In this document: positions 53,616 to 63,400 of the stretch, piece after piece
How the letters are laid out: the number at the start of each line of letters is the position of its first letter
Numbering within the stretch: the stretch's first letter is position 1
NCBI GenBank assembly: GCA_009744235.1
Contig: WPHV01000017.1
Span: 1 to 64,000 of the forward strand
DNA from: Gillisella vitis
Lineage (GTDB): Bacteria > Pseudomonadota > Alphaproteobacteria > Rhizobiales > Rhizobiaceae
DNA: 64,000 nucleotides
Reading direction: 5' to 3'
The notes under the pieces: model-generated
Database searches by the model: none
What the model saw: the letters and a program-made list of their open reading frames with translations, nothing else
Told to the model about the DNA's origin: nothing
Program-made: the position numbers and the translations under genes

Positions 53616-55016
53616 TTGAAGCCAAAGACCGACGCACGTCAACGCGACAAAGGATTTGTTTTGGAACTGCTTCTGAACGGGATTAACGGAAACTACCTGC
53701 GCAATATTCTGCTCCAAGCCACAGAAGAGACGCACCGCGTCGATGCCGCAGTGGCCTATGCAACTGAGAATGATCTGCTTTTCGACTGGTGCTGGGAAAA
53801 CAAATTACCCCTTCGATTTTGGGGGCGTTTCGATGAGCAGGTGCCCGTCAGCATTCCGATACTAGAACGTTTCTTATCCCGAAAATCCGGAAGGTATGTC
53901 TGCAAGCTCGTTCGCCAGTTTCATCCGAAGGTCATCTGGTGGAGAGGCTTCGGTGCCTACATCGGGTCCGCAAATCTCACTCAGAGCGCGTGGTGGAACA
54001 ACGTCGAAGCCGGTGTATTTCTAAGTGAAACGGAGCTTGTCGACGGCGGCCACGATTTAGAGCTTGAGCAGTTTTTCGCGCAAATCGAGGCGCACGCTGC
54101 GCCTTTAACCCAAGAACTTTTCGATCTCCTGTCGGCGCGCAACAAGGAACTTACCAGGCGCAAGTTAGCCCACAAAGAAGCCGATGAAGCATTTAACGCC
54201 ACAACTCTAGTTCCCCATTTTCCGGGACTGGCTCGGACGAGCACCAAATCTGCCAACGAAAAACGCCGCCAAGCCTTCCTTGACGAGTGGAACAGCACGA
54301 TTCAGACCATCCGGGACATTGCGGCTAAGATTTCCGTCGACGCCAATAGGCCTTCCTGGGTGGGAGCCACTGCTCCGCTGGGCGCTCAGGCCGATCAGTT
54401 CCTGCATGCCCATTATTACCAAAACACGTTTGACGGGCGTCGGGCCGACTTTGAAAGCCATTTTACGAAAAACCGCAACGACCCCGATGCTGCCGTTGAA
54501 GCCACGATTAAGTGGTGGCGTAAACTCCCGGACAGTTCTGCGGAAAACAGGATGCTCAACAAAACAGCGCCGGCACTGCGTCGGGCGTTTTCCGAGGAGT
54601 TATTGTCCCACCTGACTGAAGATCAGTTCGTCAAGGTGCTTGGCAAAGTCCATGCAACTCGCGAATACGCGCGCCGTGCGCCCAATCGCCTAATTGGCCT
54701 CAAGGGCGGCCAGCCGTATGACATTCCTGAAAAGGTGGACGCTCTGGCAAGGCAAATCTATCGCGCTCCGACACGAGGCGGTGTTTCCGCTCTGGAGACC
54801 TTGTCGTACATCCTTTACGGCGGGCGCATCGACGATGTTCCGCAACGTCTGTGGGATGCCATAGTCGACCCGAAAAGGAAAATCGAGTTGATAGGCGTTA
54901 GCGCACTCGGCGAGATTGTCGGCTGGGCGCTTCCGGATCGGTTTCCTCCTCGCAACGGACGAACCAGCAAGGCACTGCGGTCTCTGGGCTACGACGTAAC
55001 CGTCCATGTCGGGTGA
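53616..55016 (+). CDS. PLD-like nuclease-family protein
   Basis: 466 residues from the TTG at 53616; the frame is open back to a GTG at 53547, inside the previous gene. The motif FHPKVIWWRGFGAYIGSANLTQSAWWNNVEAGVFL (around 53920-54025) is one phospholipase-D-type HxK plus GSxN active-site half, as in nucleases that dimerise to complete the site. The rest, helical with many charged residues, is unknown to me. PLD proteins next to small unknown partners are common in restriction and defence loci. No helicase or methylase lies beside it. Confidence 0.8.
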   Translation: MKPKTDARQRDKGFVLELLLNGINGNYLRNILLQATEETHRVDAAVAYATENDLLFDWCWENKLPLRFWGRFDEQVPVSIPILERFLSRKSGRYVCKLVRQFHPKVIWWRGFGAYIGSANLTQSAWWNNVEAGVFLSETELVDGGHDLELEQFFAQIEAHAAPLTQELFDLLSARNKELTRRKLAHKEADEAFNATTLVPHFPGLARTSTKSANEKRRQAFLDEWNSTIQTIRDIAAKISVDANRPSWVGATAPLGAQADQFLHAHYYQNTFDGRRADFESHFTKNRNDPDAAVEATIKWWRKLPDSSAENRMLNKTAPALRRAFSEELLSHLTEDQFVKVLGKVHATREYARRAPNRLIGLKGGQPYDIPEKVDALARQIYRAPTRGGVSALETLSYILYGGRIDDVPQRLWDAIVDPKRKIELIGVSALGEIVGWALPDRFPPRNGRTSKALRSLGYDVTVHVG

Positions 55017-55210
55017 TCAGATTGAAGACGGTTTACCAAAAGCGTCATCTGGATAATCATGATTTCATTCATTCGGGCACTAATTGGTCTTGTGCATGGA
55101 TTTCCGGCTGCGACCGTGAGACCGGACCGGTAGTTCGGCCTCTTGTTTGCTCTTAAAACGCTATCGTTCTTGCTCGCGAGACTGAGCAAGATCTGTTAGC
55201 GGCAATGAAA

Positions 55211-55228
55211 GCGGGGCCTTGGCCCCGC
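55211..55228 (-). terminator. Hairpin terminator of the 194-residue gene
   Basis: GCGGGGCC (55211-55218) and GGCCCCGC (55221-55228) with a two-base loop. Read on the minus strand it is followed by TTTCATT. It lies nine bases beyond the stop of the gene at 55237. Confidence 0.75.
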
Positions 55229-55236
55229 CGTAACAT

Positions 55237-55821
55237 TTATTCGAATGCTGACATCTGGGCAGTGGCGGCTTGCCTGTCGACCGAGTTGGCAGGCTGCTCG
55301 ACCGTGCGCTCGTAAGGCTTCCAAGTTTCGCCAGTGATATCCTCGTAAGCGGAGACAGCACCCTCGGCGGCCATTCGAAGCACGTGGGCCTGCAGGCCCA
55401 TATCGGCTGCGAACTCGCGCTTGCGCTGGGCGCGGCTGTCGAAGCCGACCGGGCCGTCGAGGTCCTCGTCTCTGGTATCGTTGGAGAGTTTCGTGGTGAG
55501 ATCGCGGGCTTCTGTGACCGCGCGGCTGTAGAACTGACCGGCGCCGTAGGCGGATCCGACGAAGGATCCGACGATGCGCTGCATGTGGATCTGCATGGCC
55601 TTTTCGGCGAGTCCATCCTTCAGGGCATCGGCGCTTTCGATCAACTGGCCGCGATGGAGGTCGCGGACCCCCTCGCTGTCGATGAGGGCAAGGCCGAAGC
55701 TTTCGGAGATGCGCAGTGCCTGGGTGGCGTCGGGGCAGGCGAGCCTGACCATTTCGAGTGTGGTGGCGCGCTGGGATTTGGCGGGACGGTTTTTCTGGGT
55801 GGAGCGGTTGAGCGGTGCCAT
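55237..55821 (-). CDS. Conserved hypothetical plasmid protein
   Basis: 194 residues from the ATG at 55821. The product starts MAPLNRSTQKNRPAK and is mainly helical and charged (FDSRAQRKREFAADMGLQAHVLRMAAEGAVSAYEDITGETWKPYE). I do not know its function. Proteins like it sit in the same accessory backbone of rhizobial plasmids with DUF736, DUF7007 and ParB-like genes. The frame continues open to 56499, but that upstream part is low in complexity and out of character. Confidence 0.75.
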   Translation of the reverse strand: MAPLNRSTQKNRPAKSQRATTLEMVRLACPDATQALRISESFGLALIDSEGVRDLHRGQLIESADALKDGLAEKAMQIHMQRIVGSFVGSAYGAGQFYSRAVTEARDLTTKLSNDTRDEDLDGPVGFDSRAQRKREFAADMGLQAHVLRMAAEGAVSAYEDITGETWKPYERTVEQPANSVDRQAATAQMSAFE

Positions 55822-56506
55822 GATCGGATCCTTTATGAGCGATGTTTCAGCGAAGCCCGGGGTGCCGGTTGTCGTCCGGCTCAGCCCCTCGGGTGCGGGC
55901 AAAAGGACATGGGCGTCAGCGGCCCGGCCCAAGGTCAGGGCATTGCCAGGAGGAGCGAGGATGGTTTGCGGATGGTGCTGCCCGCACTTGCGGGCTGCAA
56001 CAGACGCGGGCCTGCCTTGCGACGAGGCGATGAACCTGCCGCAACGCGGCGCGCCAGCGGCCTTTGACCGGGACGCGCCCATGTCAGACCGCAGCAAAAC
56101 CGAGGTGCTGTGCCGGCCGACGAACTGGCTCGGCAGCATGATGCAATCGCCATGGCGCTCCGAACTTGGCACCGCTGCGTCATTCACAAGGGGCCCGACA
56201 AATCTCGACCACACCACACTCCAGCGCAAGCGAGTTGCCGCCTTGCCCTGGCTTCCACCTTCGATCAAAGCGTCACAGCGCCCTCGACTTGGACGGGACT
56301 TTCTGCTCTCACCCGGCTCCGTTGATCTACTTGCCGTGATCGGTACGCGGCCATGCGGTGCTTGCATTTCCACCGCGCCTTCGTTTTTAGTGTCCGCTCT
56401 ACCCGCCGGGAGCGGAGATCCTGCTGCCGTGCCCAGATCCTGCGATAGAGCTCGATAAAATCGATCACCTGATTTTGGGGAGGGTGAATGCCGGTACACG
56501 CGACAG
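55822..56506. other. Gene-free GC-rich stretch
   Basis: 685 bp between two minus-strand genes. Frames on both strands are open through GC bias, but none shows a ribosome-binding site or familiar sequence. I see no RNA gene, repeat or terminator in it. Confidence 0.5.
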
Positions 56507-57157
56507 TCATTGCCTTGCCGCCCAGGTCACGAAGCTGGACGGACCGTCATATGGCTTGTGCTTCAGTGGATCGATGACGAAGCCATGCCGGCCGATCACG
56601 TAGTCAGAGCGTGGAACCAGGAACCGTCGTTCGCCGACCTCGCCACGGATCCCGCCCAGCGTCGCGATGCACTCGACAAAGCTAGGCTGTTGATCGGAAT
56701 TGAGAGCTGCGATCACCACCCAGTCGTTGCGGTGGACACTCTCGAATTCTTGGGCGTCCCGCATGTGAGACTGACTGCCGTTCAGTATTGCGCCCGTGAC
56801 GCGCTCGTAGGCATCAGGGCAATAGTCGCGAAGTGTGCGATCGGCTAAGCGCCGCTCATAGGCGGTGAACAACTGTGGAAAGGCATGGGCAACCTTCGCC
56901 CATTCACAATCCTCCTCGTAGAATCCGTCGTCATTACGATAGAGGGCATGGACGATGGCATTGGCATTCTCGGCGAGATGGAAACCACCATGGCTGGCGG
57001 TCGAATGCAGAACGATACCGTCGGCATATCGCCGCGAGACCTGCGCCACGCCCCAAAGCGTCGACGCTCCTGCTTGTATCGTGGGCCGGTCCAATGTCCG
57101 TAGTTCCGCCTCATGCACCGCTCTTTCTGTGGCCATGTCATCACGGATCTTTGCCAT
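56507..57157 (-). CDS. DUF7007-type conserved plasmid protein
   Basis: 216 residues from the ATG with AGAAGGAG upstream. It contains STLWGVAQVSRRYADGIVLHSTASHGGFHLAENANAIVH and FYEEDCEWAKVAHAFP, which mark a conserved domain of unknown function on alphaproteobacterial plasmids. It follows the ParB-like gene (83 bp) on the same strand and is likely in the same operon. Confidence 0.82.
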   Translation of the reverse strand: MAKIRDDMATERAVHEAELRTLDRPTIQAGASTLWGVAQVSRRYADGIVLHSTASHGGFHLAENANAIVHALYRNDDGFYEEDCEWAKVAHAFPQLFTAYERRLADRTLRDYCPDAYERVTGAILNGSQSHMRDAQEFESVHRNDWVVIAALNSDQQPSFVECIATLGGIRGEVGERRFLVPRSDYVIGRHGFVIDPLKHKPYDGPSSFVTWAARQ

Positions 57158-57239
57158 GACAAACTCCTTCTGATTGCTCGAAACAGAAACGCCGCCAGCA
57201 TCAGCCAGCGGCGTCGGGTTCAGACTCGTTCGACCGATG

Positions 57240-58955
57240 CTATTCGGCAGCCTCGCGGAAACCTTCGTCCGCCTCTTCCTCGGCGGCAGAATGGTCCACA
57301 ATCTCACCACCGGAAAGCTGATCTTCGAGCGTATCGGGAACGTCGTCGGCATCCTCCAATCCGCTGTCGATGCTGGTGTAACGTCCAATCCACGACCGCA
57401 CGTCGTCCGTGGATGGGGGCAGCAGCGCTGCCGGATGCACCAGCTTTCCCTCGGCAAAATGCTCGACCAGAGCCGCACGGGTATCCTTCACCTTGATCCG
57501 ACCGGGCACGCCCGCCGTTTCCGCGGTCGCCTCCAGCGCAATGCGTGACAGGCATGAGAGGAAGTCTTCGTTCGCCATATTGGGCAGGAATTGATCGGCG
57601 CCGATCGCATCCCCGGCAATGCGGGCGATCAGACCGCTATCGGAGCGATTGCGCCGCAGAGACAGGACTTCGATCAGCACCGAGCGCGCAGCTTGCAACA
57701 GTGTCTCGCGATCGAAGGACAGCTTGCCGTTCTCGCCGATCAACCGGGCAGCATGCGGCCCGCATTTCGCATGACTATAGGGATTGTCCGATGCGCCGCT
57801 GGCGACCGTGACATTCGTGCCGGTAAAGGCCAGAATGAGCAGAGCCATCAGCGTGTCGTCTTCGATCGGCGCGCGGGCAAGCGCCTCGTGGAGAGCGTCA
57901 GTCCGCAGATCGCCGATCATGTCGAGACCCTTCTGGGTCACGTCGGGCCGCGCCTTGGTTACCTCGACTTCGTCAACGACGGTTTCGACACCATCGGCTT
58001 CCTTGACCAGCTTGGGCTTCTTCGCCTCCGGCATGCGATAGGCAACCGATTGAACTGAGCCGTCGCGCGCGTTGATATACCAGCCGGTCAGGTCACCCTT
58101 GCCCGATTTGCCATAGACCTGTTGCGCCTTCGCGGGGAGCTTGGCCTGGCCGTATTCGTTGGCCTCGATGACCGAACCACGCTTGGGCAGGTTGTTGGCA
58201 AGCCACTCCTGCTGGGCACCGAGGAATGCCTCGACATCTGTCGTATAGCGGCTGTCCTCGTCGGCGGGCGCAAACAGGTCCTCGACCCAGGTGATGCCAT
58301 AGGCCTGCGCCAGTTCGTCACCGAAGCTTGCATGTTTGGCCAGCATCCGGGTCGTGGTCAGCGCGCGGGCGACCTCCCACCACGAAACCTGCGGATCCTG
58401 CTTCTTCGGCTTGTACTTCTTCCACACTTCGGCCTGCTCGTCCTGGCAAGCGGCAGCGATGGTGCGCAGCTGCTGCTCGTTCGGCATGTCGCCGCGCGCC
58501 ATCTGGTCGAGCATGGCCGGCAGGATGTTGGCCAGAAGCCGCAGCTTGCGGATCTGCCGGCTCGGAAGTGCCAGCGCCATGGCGATCGACTCCTCGGTCC
58601 AACCGAGAGCTACCAGCCGCTCGATGGCGCGCCATTGGTCGACCGGATTCAGCGGTTCGCGGGCGATGTTTTCCGCAAACGACTGCATGGCGCCGAGATC
58701 GTCGGAAGGATCGGCCAGCAGCAGAGGGATTTCCACGAGATCCGCGGCAATGGCTTGTGCTGCACGGCGATGGCCGAAGACGATGATGTAGCTGTTGCCG
58801 CCATCCGGATCGAGTTTGACGATCGGCGGCTGGACGACACCGATGGCCCGGATCGATGCGCAGAGCAGTGCGTCGGACTGGGGCGAAGATTTCGACTGGC
58901 GGGACCGGCCGGGATTGTCCTTCAGGCTGCGCGGATCGGCTGTAATCAACTGCAT
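57240..58955 (-). CDS. ParB-like nuclease-domain protein
   Basis: 571 residues. The N-terminal ParB/Srx domain includes YIIVFGHRRAAQAIAADL and AENIAREPLNPVDQWRAIERLV, followed by a helix-turn-helix (WTEESIAMALALPSRQIRKLRLLANI). The remaining 350 residues have no known domain; the acidic C-terminus ends in EEEADEGFREAAE. It is much longer than RepB (328) and not linked to a ParA gene, so a role in partition is unlikely. These large ParB-like proteins recur beside DNA ligase and SNF2 genes in this plasmid backbone. Confidence 0.88.
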   Translation of the reverse strand: MQLITADPRSLKDNPGRSRQSKSSPQSDALLCASIRAIGVVQPPIVKLDPDGGNSYIIVFGHRRAAQAIAADLVEIPLLLADPSDDLGAMQSFAENIAREPLNPVDQWRAIERLVALGWTEESIAMALALPSRQIRKLRLLANILPAMLDQMARGDMPNEQQLRTIAAACQDEQAEVWKKYKPKKQDPQVSWWEVARALTTTRMLAKHASFGDELAQAYGITWVEDLFAPADEDSRYTTDVEAFLGAQQEWLANNLPKRGSVIEANEYGQAKLPAKAQQVYGKSGKGDLTGWYINARDGSVQSVAYRMPEAKKPKLVKEADGVETVVDEVEVTKARPDVTQKGLDMIGDLRTDALHEALARAPIEDDTLMALLILAFTGTNVTVASGASDNPYSHAKCGPHAARLIGENGKLSFDRETLLQAARSVLIEVLSLRRNRSDSGLIARIAGDAIGADQFLPNMANEDFLSCLSRIALEATAETAGVPGRIKVKDTRAALVEHFAEGKLVHPAALLPPSTDDVRSWIGRYTSIDSGLEDADDVPDTLEDQLSGGEIVDHSAAEEEADEGFREAAE

Positions 58956-59280
58956 GGGAATGACCTTTCGGTTTCGGGCGGACGGACTGTCCTTGCCTCC
59001 TCATCTTCTTCTCGAAGACATCCTCCGAACCGCAGGACGGGACGGCGGCTGCAATTGCGGCGGAGCAGACCTGGCTTGCGGGAGAGCGAGGCACACCTGC
59101 CTTGCGAAACAAGCTGGCCCGGTCTCGGCGACCGGCGCGATTGAGGGAACCGGCAGCCGTCGGACCGTCCAGCGAACCGGTTTCCTTCTCCTCGTCCTTC
59201 TCCTTCCCCTCCCTCTCGTCCTCCCTTCCATTTTCCAGCGATGTCACACGATTTTAAGCAATTGCTGCTGAACTCTGGCC
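58956..59280. other. Divergent promoter region between ParB-like and ligase genes
   Basis: 325 bp. It must carry promoters in both directions. No operator palindrome, terminator or small gene could be identified. Confidence 0.5.
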
Positions 59281-60327
59281 ATGACAAAGCCACCGCGCCA
59301 AAAATCCCAGCCGCTTTTGCGGGAGACGGATCTCCCGATCCGCTCGCGACCGCGCAAACCACGCGATCCGGCGCAACCCCAGCTCCCCTTCGACCCGATG
59401 CCCGATCGTATCGAACCGTGCCTGGCGCTGCTGAAAGCAAAGCCGCCGTCCGGACCGGACTGGATCTACGAGATCAAATGGGACGGCTATCGTATTGCGG
59501 TTCACATCGAGCCGAACTCCGCACGGATCATCACACGTGGCGGTCATGACTGGACCGACAGGTTTCCGGCAATTGCAGCCGCCGCGCGCAAGCTCGGGGT
59601 GGGGACCGCCATTCTCGATGGGGAAGCCGTCGTGCTCGATGCCGAGGGCCGCTCGGATTTTGGCGCGCTGCAGCGGTCGCTTGGCGGGCGTGGGGGCAGA
59701 CAAGCCTCCGGCGATGCCATCCTCTACGCATTCGACCTGTTGTATTTCGATGGCCACGACCTGACGAAGATGGAGCTTTCCGGACGTCGTCACCTGCTGG
59801 AAGACCTGATCGGCGAGAGCGAAGGAACGATCCGCGTCTCGCAGGAGGTCGAAGCGGATGGCGCGACACTTCTGGAGGCCGCGCGCGAGCACGGCCTGGA
59901 AGGCATCATCGCCAAGCACCGCGACAGCACTTATCGATCGGGCCGGCTCGGCGACTGGCTGAAGATCAAATGCATCCAGAGTGAAAGCTTTGTGATTGTC
60001 GGATACGAGCCATCCTCTGCAGCACGCGGCGGGATCGGCAGTCTGCTGCTGGCGGCCTACCAAGGCGACGCGTTCGTCTATATCGGTTCGGTCGGGACTG
60101 GCTTCAAAGAGAAAGAGGCAATCGAACTGCGCCGGATGCTGGACACGCTGAAGACCAGGCGTGCTCCAGTGGCCGTCGACAAGAAGGGGGCCGTCTTCGT
60201 TCAGCCGACACTGATTGCGGAGATCGAATACCGCGCATGGACCGACGACGGCAAATTGCGGCACGCCTCGTACAAGGGCCTGCGGGAACTGCAGGATAAC
60301 GCAGCGATCTACAAACTCCCGGAATAG
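59281..60327 (+). CDS. ATP-dependent DNA ligase (LigC/LigD type)
   Basis: 348 residues. It seals nicks using ATP. The adenylated Lys66 lies in EIKWDGYRI (motif I), and LDGEAVVLDAEG and GLEGIIAKHRDSTYRSGR, then WLKIKC (motif V), are present. A C-terminal OB-fold follows. The length fits a ligase-only LigC or the ligase module of LigD without polymerase and phosphoesterase domains. It stands alone, with no Ku gene in view. Confidence 0.94.
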   Translation: MTKPPRQKSQPLLRETDLPIRSRPRKPRDPAQPQLPFDPMPDRIEPCLALLKAKPPSGPDWIYEIKWDGYRIAVHIEPNSARIITRGGHDWTDRFPAIAAAARKLGVGTAILDGEAVVLDAEGRSDFGALQRSLGGRGGRQASGDAILYAFDLLYFDGHDLTKMELSGRRHLLEDLIGESEGTIRVSQEVEADGATLLEAAREHGLEGIIAKHRDSTYRSGRLGDWLKIKCIQSESFVIVGYEPSSAARGGIGSLLLAAYQGDAFVYIGSVGTGFKEKEAIELRRMLDTLKTRRAPVAVDKKGAVFVQPTLIAEIEYRAWTDDGKLRHASYKGLRELQDNAAIYKLPE

Positions 60328-60347
60328 CGCCTGTAGGCAAAAAACGA

Positions 60348-60379
60348 AAGGGCGCTCGACCCTTTCGGGGAGCGCCCTT
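60348..60379 (+). terminator. Hairpin terminator after the DNA ligase gene
   Basis: Arms 60348-60357 and 60370-60379 (AAGGGCGCTC / GAGCGCCCTT), 12-base loop, 21 bp beyond the ligase stop. It separates the ligase gene from the convergent helicase gene. Confidence 0.75.
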
Positions 60380-60499
60380 CCAACCCGGACGGTTTCAAAC
60401 GCGCGGCAATCGCCACTGCAGGAAACCATCGAAACGAGTGATAACCGATAGATGTGTATCGGCCGACCTCGTTTCAAGTGACGGTGGGTATGCCGCTGT

Positions 60500-63400
60500 T
60501 CACGCGGCTTCCTGGCGATCCTCCTCTGGTTCGTCGGCGGTTGCCGCCAGATCCCTTTCGATCTCGTCGAGTTGGCTCAGCTTGAGTTCGAGCTCGGCTT
60601 CCAACGAGAAGCTCTCTCCCAGACGCGGCGTGTAGGAGGCGAGCCGTCGCTTGGCATCGGTGAGCCGATTGCGATGGCTCTCGCGTTCCGGTTCAAACCC
60701 GCCAAGCGCATGTTCGAGCCGGGAGATCGCGCCGATCGGCGTGGTGGTGACGGCCAAATCGATCTCGTAGTCGCGACCTGTGCGTTGGAGCAGGGTGTCA
60801 TAGCGATAACCATCCTTGCCAAACCGCTCGCCCTGATAGGCGAGATCGAAGCCGCCGATGGTGGCGATGATCACCTCTTTCTCCTGCTGAAGCTGCACCA
60901 GCGTCAGGATTTCCTTCATCAGCGCGCGGCCAGCGAGTTTGCGCTCGTCGAATGTGTCTTCGCCAACTTGCATGACAAGGGCGTCGCCAGATGTTGGGGC
61001 CAGCAGCTCGATATCCTTGCCCACATCCTCGATCCGGCGGCTGGAAAATTCGATATCCCGTTCGGCGTCGCGGATTTGCCGGCGGATGGCGTGCTGGTCA
61101 TCGATATGCGCGGCCCGCAAGCGGTCGAGACGGGCAATCTCGGCCTCCAGCCCCGCCTTCTGCATCAGCCGCTCGTCGCCGGACGCGATCGCCTTGGCCA
61201 TGGCAAACTGGTTTGCCTGCCCCTCGCCCATATCCTCCAGCCGTCGAACGCTGGTGTCGCCGGACAGGGCAGCCGCAATGAAGCGGGCCTTGCGCTCATT
61301 GTTCTGCCACATGGTAGCATCGAGGCTGCCGAGTGTCGCATAGGCGAAGACATCGACTTCGTCATGCTGGTTGCCCTGGCGAATAATACGGCCTTCACGC
61401 TGCTCGATCTGCGATGGCAACCACGGCACATCGAGGTGGTGCAGAGCTTTCAAACGAGCCTGAACGTTGACGCCGGTGCCCATGGTTTCCGACGAGCCGA
61501 TCAGTACGCGAACTTTTCCGGCATTAAAGTCGTTGAACAGGCGCTGCTTGGCATCCGACTTCTTGTAATCCTGCATGAAAGCGATTTCGGAAGCCGGCAC
61601 GCCAAGGCGGACGAGCTCATCGCGGATCCATCTGTATGCGGAAAAACCGCGGGATGCCTCCACATTAATCGTGCCGAGGTCGGAGAAGATCAACTGGCCG
61701 GCGCCCTGCCGGTCGAACGGTTTGCCGTCCTTGCGACGATACTCCGCCTCTCCGGTTTCCTGCCAGATGCGGTGGGTGTTAGTGACAAGTGCGTTCAGCT
61801 TGTTGGCGGTCTCGTTGCCCATGGCCTGATCGACCAGCCGCAGATCGATCGCCGCATGGCGGCCATCGGTGATGACGGAAAGCAGAATGTCGTCACCGGG
61901 CTTGGCCGGACCATCGCGCATCTCGATCGCCTTGTTCCGCGCGTCAAGTTGCTTCTGGTACGCCTTGAAAGCAGCGGTTGGCTCGGCCGTGATGATCTGT
62001 CGTTTGCCACCAGATATCTCGGGCACCTTCACATAGGTTCTGAGATCGACGGGCAGTACGACGTCGGCGAAGGAGCGGAACATGGCGATGAGTTCCGGCA
62101 CGTTGACGAACTGGCTGAAGCGCGTGACGGGCTTGTATTTGCCAGACGGCTGCAGTTCAAGTTCGGTCGAGGTATCGCCGAAGGTCGAGGCCCAGGCGTC
62201 GAACTCGTGCAGACCACGTTCCGACAATGCTGCCGGATCCATCATCCGCTGCACGGAGAACATCTCGCCGAGCGTGTTGGTGATCGGCGTTCCCGAGGCC
62301 AGTACCAGCGCCCTGCCCGGGTTCTTCGTCTCGATAAAGCGGGATTTGACGAACAGGTCCCAGGCGCGCTGCGAGCCGTTCGGATCGACACCGCGCAGGG
62401 TCGACATGTTGGTGGCGAAGGACAGCTTGCGGAACTCCTGCGCCTCGTCGACGATAATCTGGTCGATACCGAGTTCGGAGATGGTCAGCAGATCGTCTTT
62501 CCGTGTTGCCAACGCCTCCAACCGCTCCTTGTGACCTTCCTTCATGCGCTCGATGCGCTTGCGCGAAAGCCGATCCTGGCTATCAACCTTGACCAGGAGC
62601 TCCTCGTAGAGCTCCAACTCGTCCTGAATCATCTGCGCCTCGAAGGCCGATGGCACCGCGATGAACCGAAACGCCGAATGGGTGATGATGATCGCGTCCC
62701 AGTTGGCGGTCGCCGCCCGTGACAGGAAGCGATGACGCTTTTCTCGGGCGAAGTTCGTTTCGTCAGCGACCAGAATGCGGGCATTGGGATAGAGCGCCAG
62801 GAACTCACGGGCAGCCTGCGCCAGGCAATGGCCTGGCACGACGAGCATCGCCTTGTTGATCAGACCCAGCCGGCGTTGTTCCATAATGGCCGCTGCCATG
62901 GTCAGCGTCTTGCCGGCACCGACGGCATGAGCGAGATAGGTGGCGCCGGCTGAGATGATCCGCCAGATGCCGCGTTTCTGATGCCCATAAAGAGAAAAGG
63001 CGCCAGAGGCGCCAGGGAGTTGCAGGTGGTCGCCATTGAAAGATCGCGGCGCTATGTTGTTGAATGTATCGTTATAGACCCGCGCTAAGCGATCAGTGCG
63101 ATCCGGATCGGACCAGATCCACGACTGGAAGGCGGACTTGATCTTGGCGAGCTTTTCCTTGGCCGCCTCCGTTTCTACCGTGTTCAGCACCCGGCGCTCG
63201 GTCTCGCCATCGCGGATCGTGTCGAAGATCTGCGGCACGGACGAGTTGAGAGCGTCTGACAGCAGCTGGCCGGCATGGCGGCGATGGGTGCCCCATTCGG
63301 TGGTGCCGGATGCCGACCATTCCAGCTGACGGGCATTGACCGTCCAGGTCGCCAGTTCCGGCAGATGATGAATGGAGATGTCGGCCTCCATCATCTTTTT

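Noticed and set aside
55822..56499. N-terminal extension of the 194-residue gene to 420 residues
   Set aside because: The added part is low in complexity, rich in Arg, Ser and Pro, and unlike the downstream protein. The ATG at 55821 gives a sensible start.
60572..62722. 716-residue plus-strand open frame
   Set aside because: It lies fully antisense to the SNF2 helicase gene, whose motifs are unmistakable. The frame is open because of GC bias.
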